A stretch of DNA of 64,000 bases from Microvelia longipes (Eukaryota > Arthropoda > Insecta > Hemiptera > Veliidae), in assembly GCA_018340805.1 (NCBI GenBank), contig JACMZG010001913.1:26912099-26976098 (forward strand), given 5' to 3'. Below, piece after piece: positions 62,119 to 64,000 of the stretch. Position 1 is the first letter of the stretch. Every line of letters begins with the position of its first letter. Both the position numbers and the translations under genes were made by a program. The notes under the pieces are model-generated. The model worked only from the letters and a program-made list of their open reading frames with translations. It made no database searches and was not told where the DNA came from.

Positions 62119-63711
62119 TTATTTCTTTGGTTTTATTATTTTTTCATTTATGCTTTTTGCAAATTTTAAAAAGTAAACATAATTTTTCTTATTTACTAAT
62201 AATTTCTTTTCAACAGGCCATTGTTGACCACCAGCCTCCAAATCCAACTTTAATATTCTTCGGTCCAATTCTAGGATTTCACAGTCGTAAATTAGATGAT
62301 CTATTCCTTGAGGTACTCCAGGAGAGCAAACACAGTCAGGTTCGTCGAGCAGTTGAAATCTGTGAAAATATGTTCCGAATCGTCCATGTTCTGTAAATAT
62401 TTGTGATAAAAGATAATTAACTTTTATGTGATCATAATTAATCCTGTCTTGAATTGTTGGAAAAAATTCTTTGGTTTTTAATCCTTTCTGCGAAGCCTGC
62501 CATCTAACATTCCACATTTCTATTTCTTTCTGTCGACAAATAGCTCGAAAGTAGCTTTTTGGAGCGTTCTTGTACTCTACATGCTGATTTTTATCTGTGG
62601 CCGCTTCTCCTGCCAATCTATCTGCTTCTTCGTTCCCTCGTGTTCCAACGTGAGCTTTTGTCCATCCAACGTATATCTGTGTATTGTGTACTTGAACCAG
62701 ATGATCAGCCTTGCTTCTTATTTGTTCAATTATTGAAGAATGCTTTCTTCTGTTCTGAATTGCTAGCTCAGTTACTTTGCTATCTGTTAATATTGCTGCT
62801 CTTCTAATCCTATCTTTTCCATTAACTTCTATCCATTCCAAAGCTCTTAAAATTGCAAATGCCTCGGCTTGATTGTTTGAGCATGCATTACTCAAGCGAT
62901 ACTTTTTAGAGTCCACTTCATTTTGGTGACAATCATAAACTACATATGCACTTCCCACAGAATCATCTTCTTTCTTGCTTCCGTCTGTATAGATTATAAC
63001 GTCATAAGCAATATCTTCTGTGTAATTCCATATTGGCATATCAGTAGCAGGGTGCATCCATTCATCACAAGGTGTTGGCTTATCATAATCAGGAGGGTTG
63101 TCACCAAAAATTCTTTCCATTACTTCGTACTTATAACCTTTTTCCAGGTAGTACTCGGCTGCTGTTGAAGTTGCTTTAATACAGATCGGAATGACATTGG
63201 CTACAACACAAACCGCATCATACGATACAGTGCGAAAAGCGTGAGCAACTCTAATTGCCATTAGTCTCTGAGTTCTTTCCAACTGTTTGGCGTTGTCTTT
63301 CCTTCGAAGAGCACAAAACCATGCTGGAATAGCGTATAATAACGATGGAATGAATGCACCATTATAGATTATACTAAGAGCTTCACCACTGATCCCCCAG
63401 TAAATCTTTGCTGAACGAGCCAAACTATTTACCATTTGCATTGCTCTTGCACAAACTGTGTCAATGTGCTCTCTAAAGGTGAACCTCTCATCAAAAATCA
63501 CTCCGAGATACTTCATTTTATTTGTAGGGGACAGTTTCTGCCCCCTAATGTAGACGTTAATGTAGTTGATCACTCCTCTTCTTTGTATTTGCAGCATGTG
63601 AGATTTATTTGAGTTGAACTGTAAATGATTTTCTTTAGCCCATATTTCTATCTTATTAATAGTTTCCATGACCAATGCTTCCAATTCCAAGAGGCTTCTA
63701 GCAGAACACAC
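62119..63711 (-). CDS. LINE ORF2: end of reverse transcriptase, RNase H, C-terminal region
   Basis: Just upstream of the Met the other frame supplies the YADD box (about 63735); this frame continues LLLVCSARSLLELEALV. Thumb and connection residues follow (KMKYLGVIFDERFTFREHI). RNase H: IIYTDGSKKEDD with the first Asp, NNQAEAFAILRALEW with the Glu, ILTDSKVTELA with the second Asp, and AHVGTRGNEEADRLA with the His and last Asp. All catalytic residues are present. A CVC...DHLIYDCE zinc-like motif is near the C-terminus. Stop at 62119. Confidence 0.85.
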   Translation of the reverse strand: MCSARSLLELEALVMETINKIEIWAKENHLQFNSNKSHMLQIQRRGVINYINVYIRGQKLSPTNKMKYLGVIFDERFTFREHIDTVCARAMQMVNSLARSAKIYWGISGEALSIIYNGAFIPSLLYAIPAWFCALRRKDNAKQLERTQRLMAIRVAHAFRTVSYDAVCVVANVIPICIKATSTAAEYYLEKGYKYEVMERIFGDNPPDYDKPTPCDEWMHPATDMPIWNYTEDIAYDVIIYTDGSKKEDDSVGSAYVVYDCHQNEVDSKKYRLSNACSNNQAEAFAILRALEWIEVNGKDRIRRAAILTDSKVTELAIQNRRKHSSIIEQIRSKADHLVQVHNTQIYVGWTKAHVGTRGNEEADRLAGEAATDKNQHVEYKNAPKSYFRAICRQKEIEMWNVRWQASQKGLKTKEFFPTIQDRINYDHIKVNYLLSQIFTEHGRFGTYFHRFQLLDEPDCVCSPGVPQGIDHLIYDCEILELDRRILKLDLEAGGQQWPVEKKLLVNKKNYVYFLKFAKSINEKIIKPKK

Positions 63712-63737
63712 AAGAAGAAGGTCATCGGCGTAGGCAG

Positions 63738-64000
63738 TTATAAAACATCCTTACTAAACACCAATTTTAACAGTGAATCATAAATGATGTTCCACAAACC
63801 TGGTCCACAGCAAGATCCCTGAGGACAACCTTGATACATTTTTCTAATGCGAGATATTGAATTTAATACTATTTTAGCAGTTCTGTTTGAGAAAAAACTT
63901 TTAATTAAGTTGAATAAGTTCTTAGGGCATTTGAGTTTCATGAGCTGAGCCAGTATTGTTGGCCACCAGGCGCTGTCAAAAGCTCCTTTGACATCTAAAG
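63738..64000 (-). CDS. LINE ORF2 upstream piece: reverse transcriptase palm, incomplete
   Basis: Contains FNLIKSFFSNRTAKIVLNS and the GCPQGSCCGPGLWNIIYDSL block that precedes the catalytic box. The frame leaves the conserved reading near 63745, and the YADD box is read in the frame of the neighbouring piece, so a 1-nt shift separates them. The 5' remainder is outside the window. Confidence 0.8.
   Translation of the reverse strand, partial: LDVKGAFDSAWWPTILAQLMKLKCPKNLFNLIKSFFSNRTAKIVLNSISRIRKMYQGCPQGSCCGPGLWNIIYDSLLKLVFSKDVL

Larger units (their letters stand above)
62119..64000 (-). mobile_element. R1/I-like LINE with RNase H, cut by the window edge
   Basis: The 3' two thirds of an ORF2 on the minus strand, continuing beyond 64000. 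From 5' to 3': reverse transcriptase, thumb, RNase H, and a C-terminal Cys/His region. The presence of RNase H and the sequence GCPQGSCCGPGLWN point to the R1/LOA/I group rather than Jockey. One frameshift lies at about 63711-63745. Confidence 0.8.

Overview
The window is eukaryotic, AT-rich DNA, most likely from an insect: spliced genes with GT-AG introns, a Copia LTR element primed by an initiator-Met half tRNA, Jockey-like and R1/I-like LINEs, AT microsatellites and a domain (DUF4773-type) known mainly from insects. I cannot name the species.

Two convergent genes form the core. Gene 1 (+ strand, about 7.3 to 39.0 kb) encodes a very large secreted protein. It has a candidate TATA box and short 5'UTR exon (7306-7374), a signal-peptide exon of GPDGKPYWP-like repeats (8832-10431), a second repeat exon (11122-12204), and then an array of two alternating miniature exons: A, 156 bp, and B, 153 bp, with a repeat period of about 660 bp. 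I can place 26 A and 25 B copies between 12.8 and 30.4 kb, broken by a 1000-N gap. A last B exon is fused to a Gln/Pro-rich repeat and a Gly/Leu/Val-rich tail (30601-31632). Three small exons (31924-32037, 33069-33161, 38788-38981) encode a C-terminal cysteine-motif domain. Every coding intron is phase 1, so any number of A/B units keeps the frame. The visible exons sum to roughly 4,000 residues if all are intact. Gene 2 (- strand, 40027-43553) is a tail-to-tail relative: the same three domain exons with the same phases, but a Gln/Asn-rich N-terminal part. An orphan A exon with its intron flanks lies 5 kb upstream of the gene 1 start codon.

The last intron of gene 1 holds a 4.8 kb satellite block (33906-38737). 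It has about 28 units of roughly 175 bp, 7 in one orientation and 21 in the other, meeting at a small palindrome, with a 10-bp direct repeat on both sides. Each unit carries a hammerhead-ribozyme-like core.

From 45.6 to 54.65 kb lies a complete but defective Copia element (- strand) with near-identical LTRs of about 160 bp, a 5-bp target duplication and a half-tRNA primer site. A Jockey/CR1-like LINE (+ strand, about 49.0-53.76 kb) is inserted into it. The right edge (62119 to beyond 64000, - strand) is an R1/I-like LINE with RNase H. Smaller items include two 5S-rRNA-related repeats, a second dispersed repeat family, a MITE-like element, hairpins and AT tracts. Many single-base indels, densest beside the N gap, suggest unpolished long-read sequence, so frameshifts here should be read with caution.
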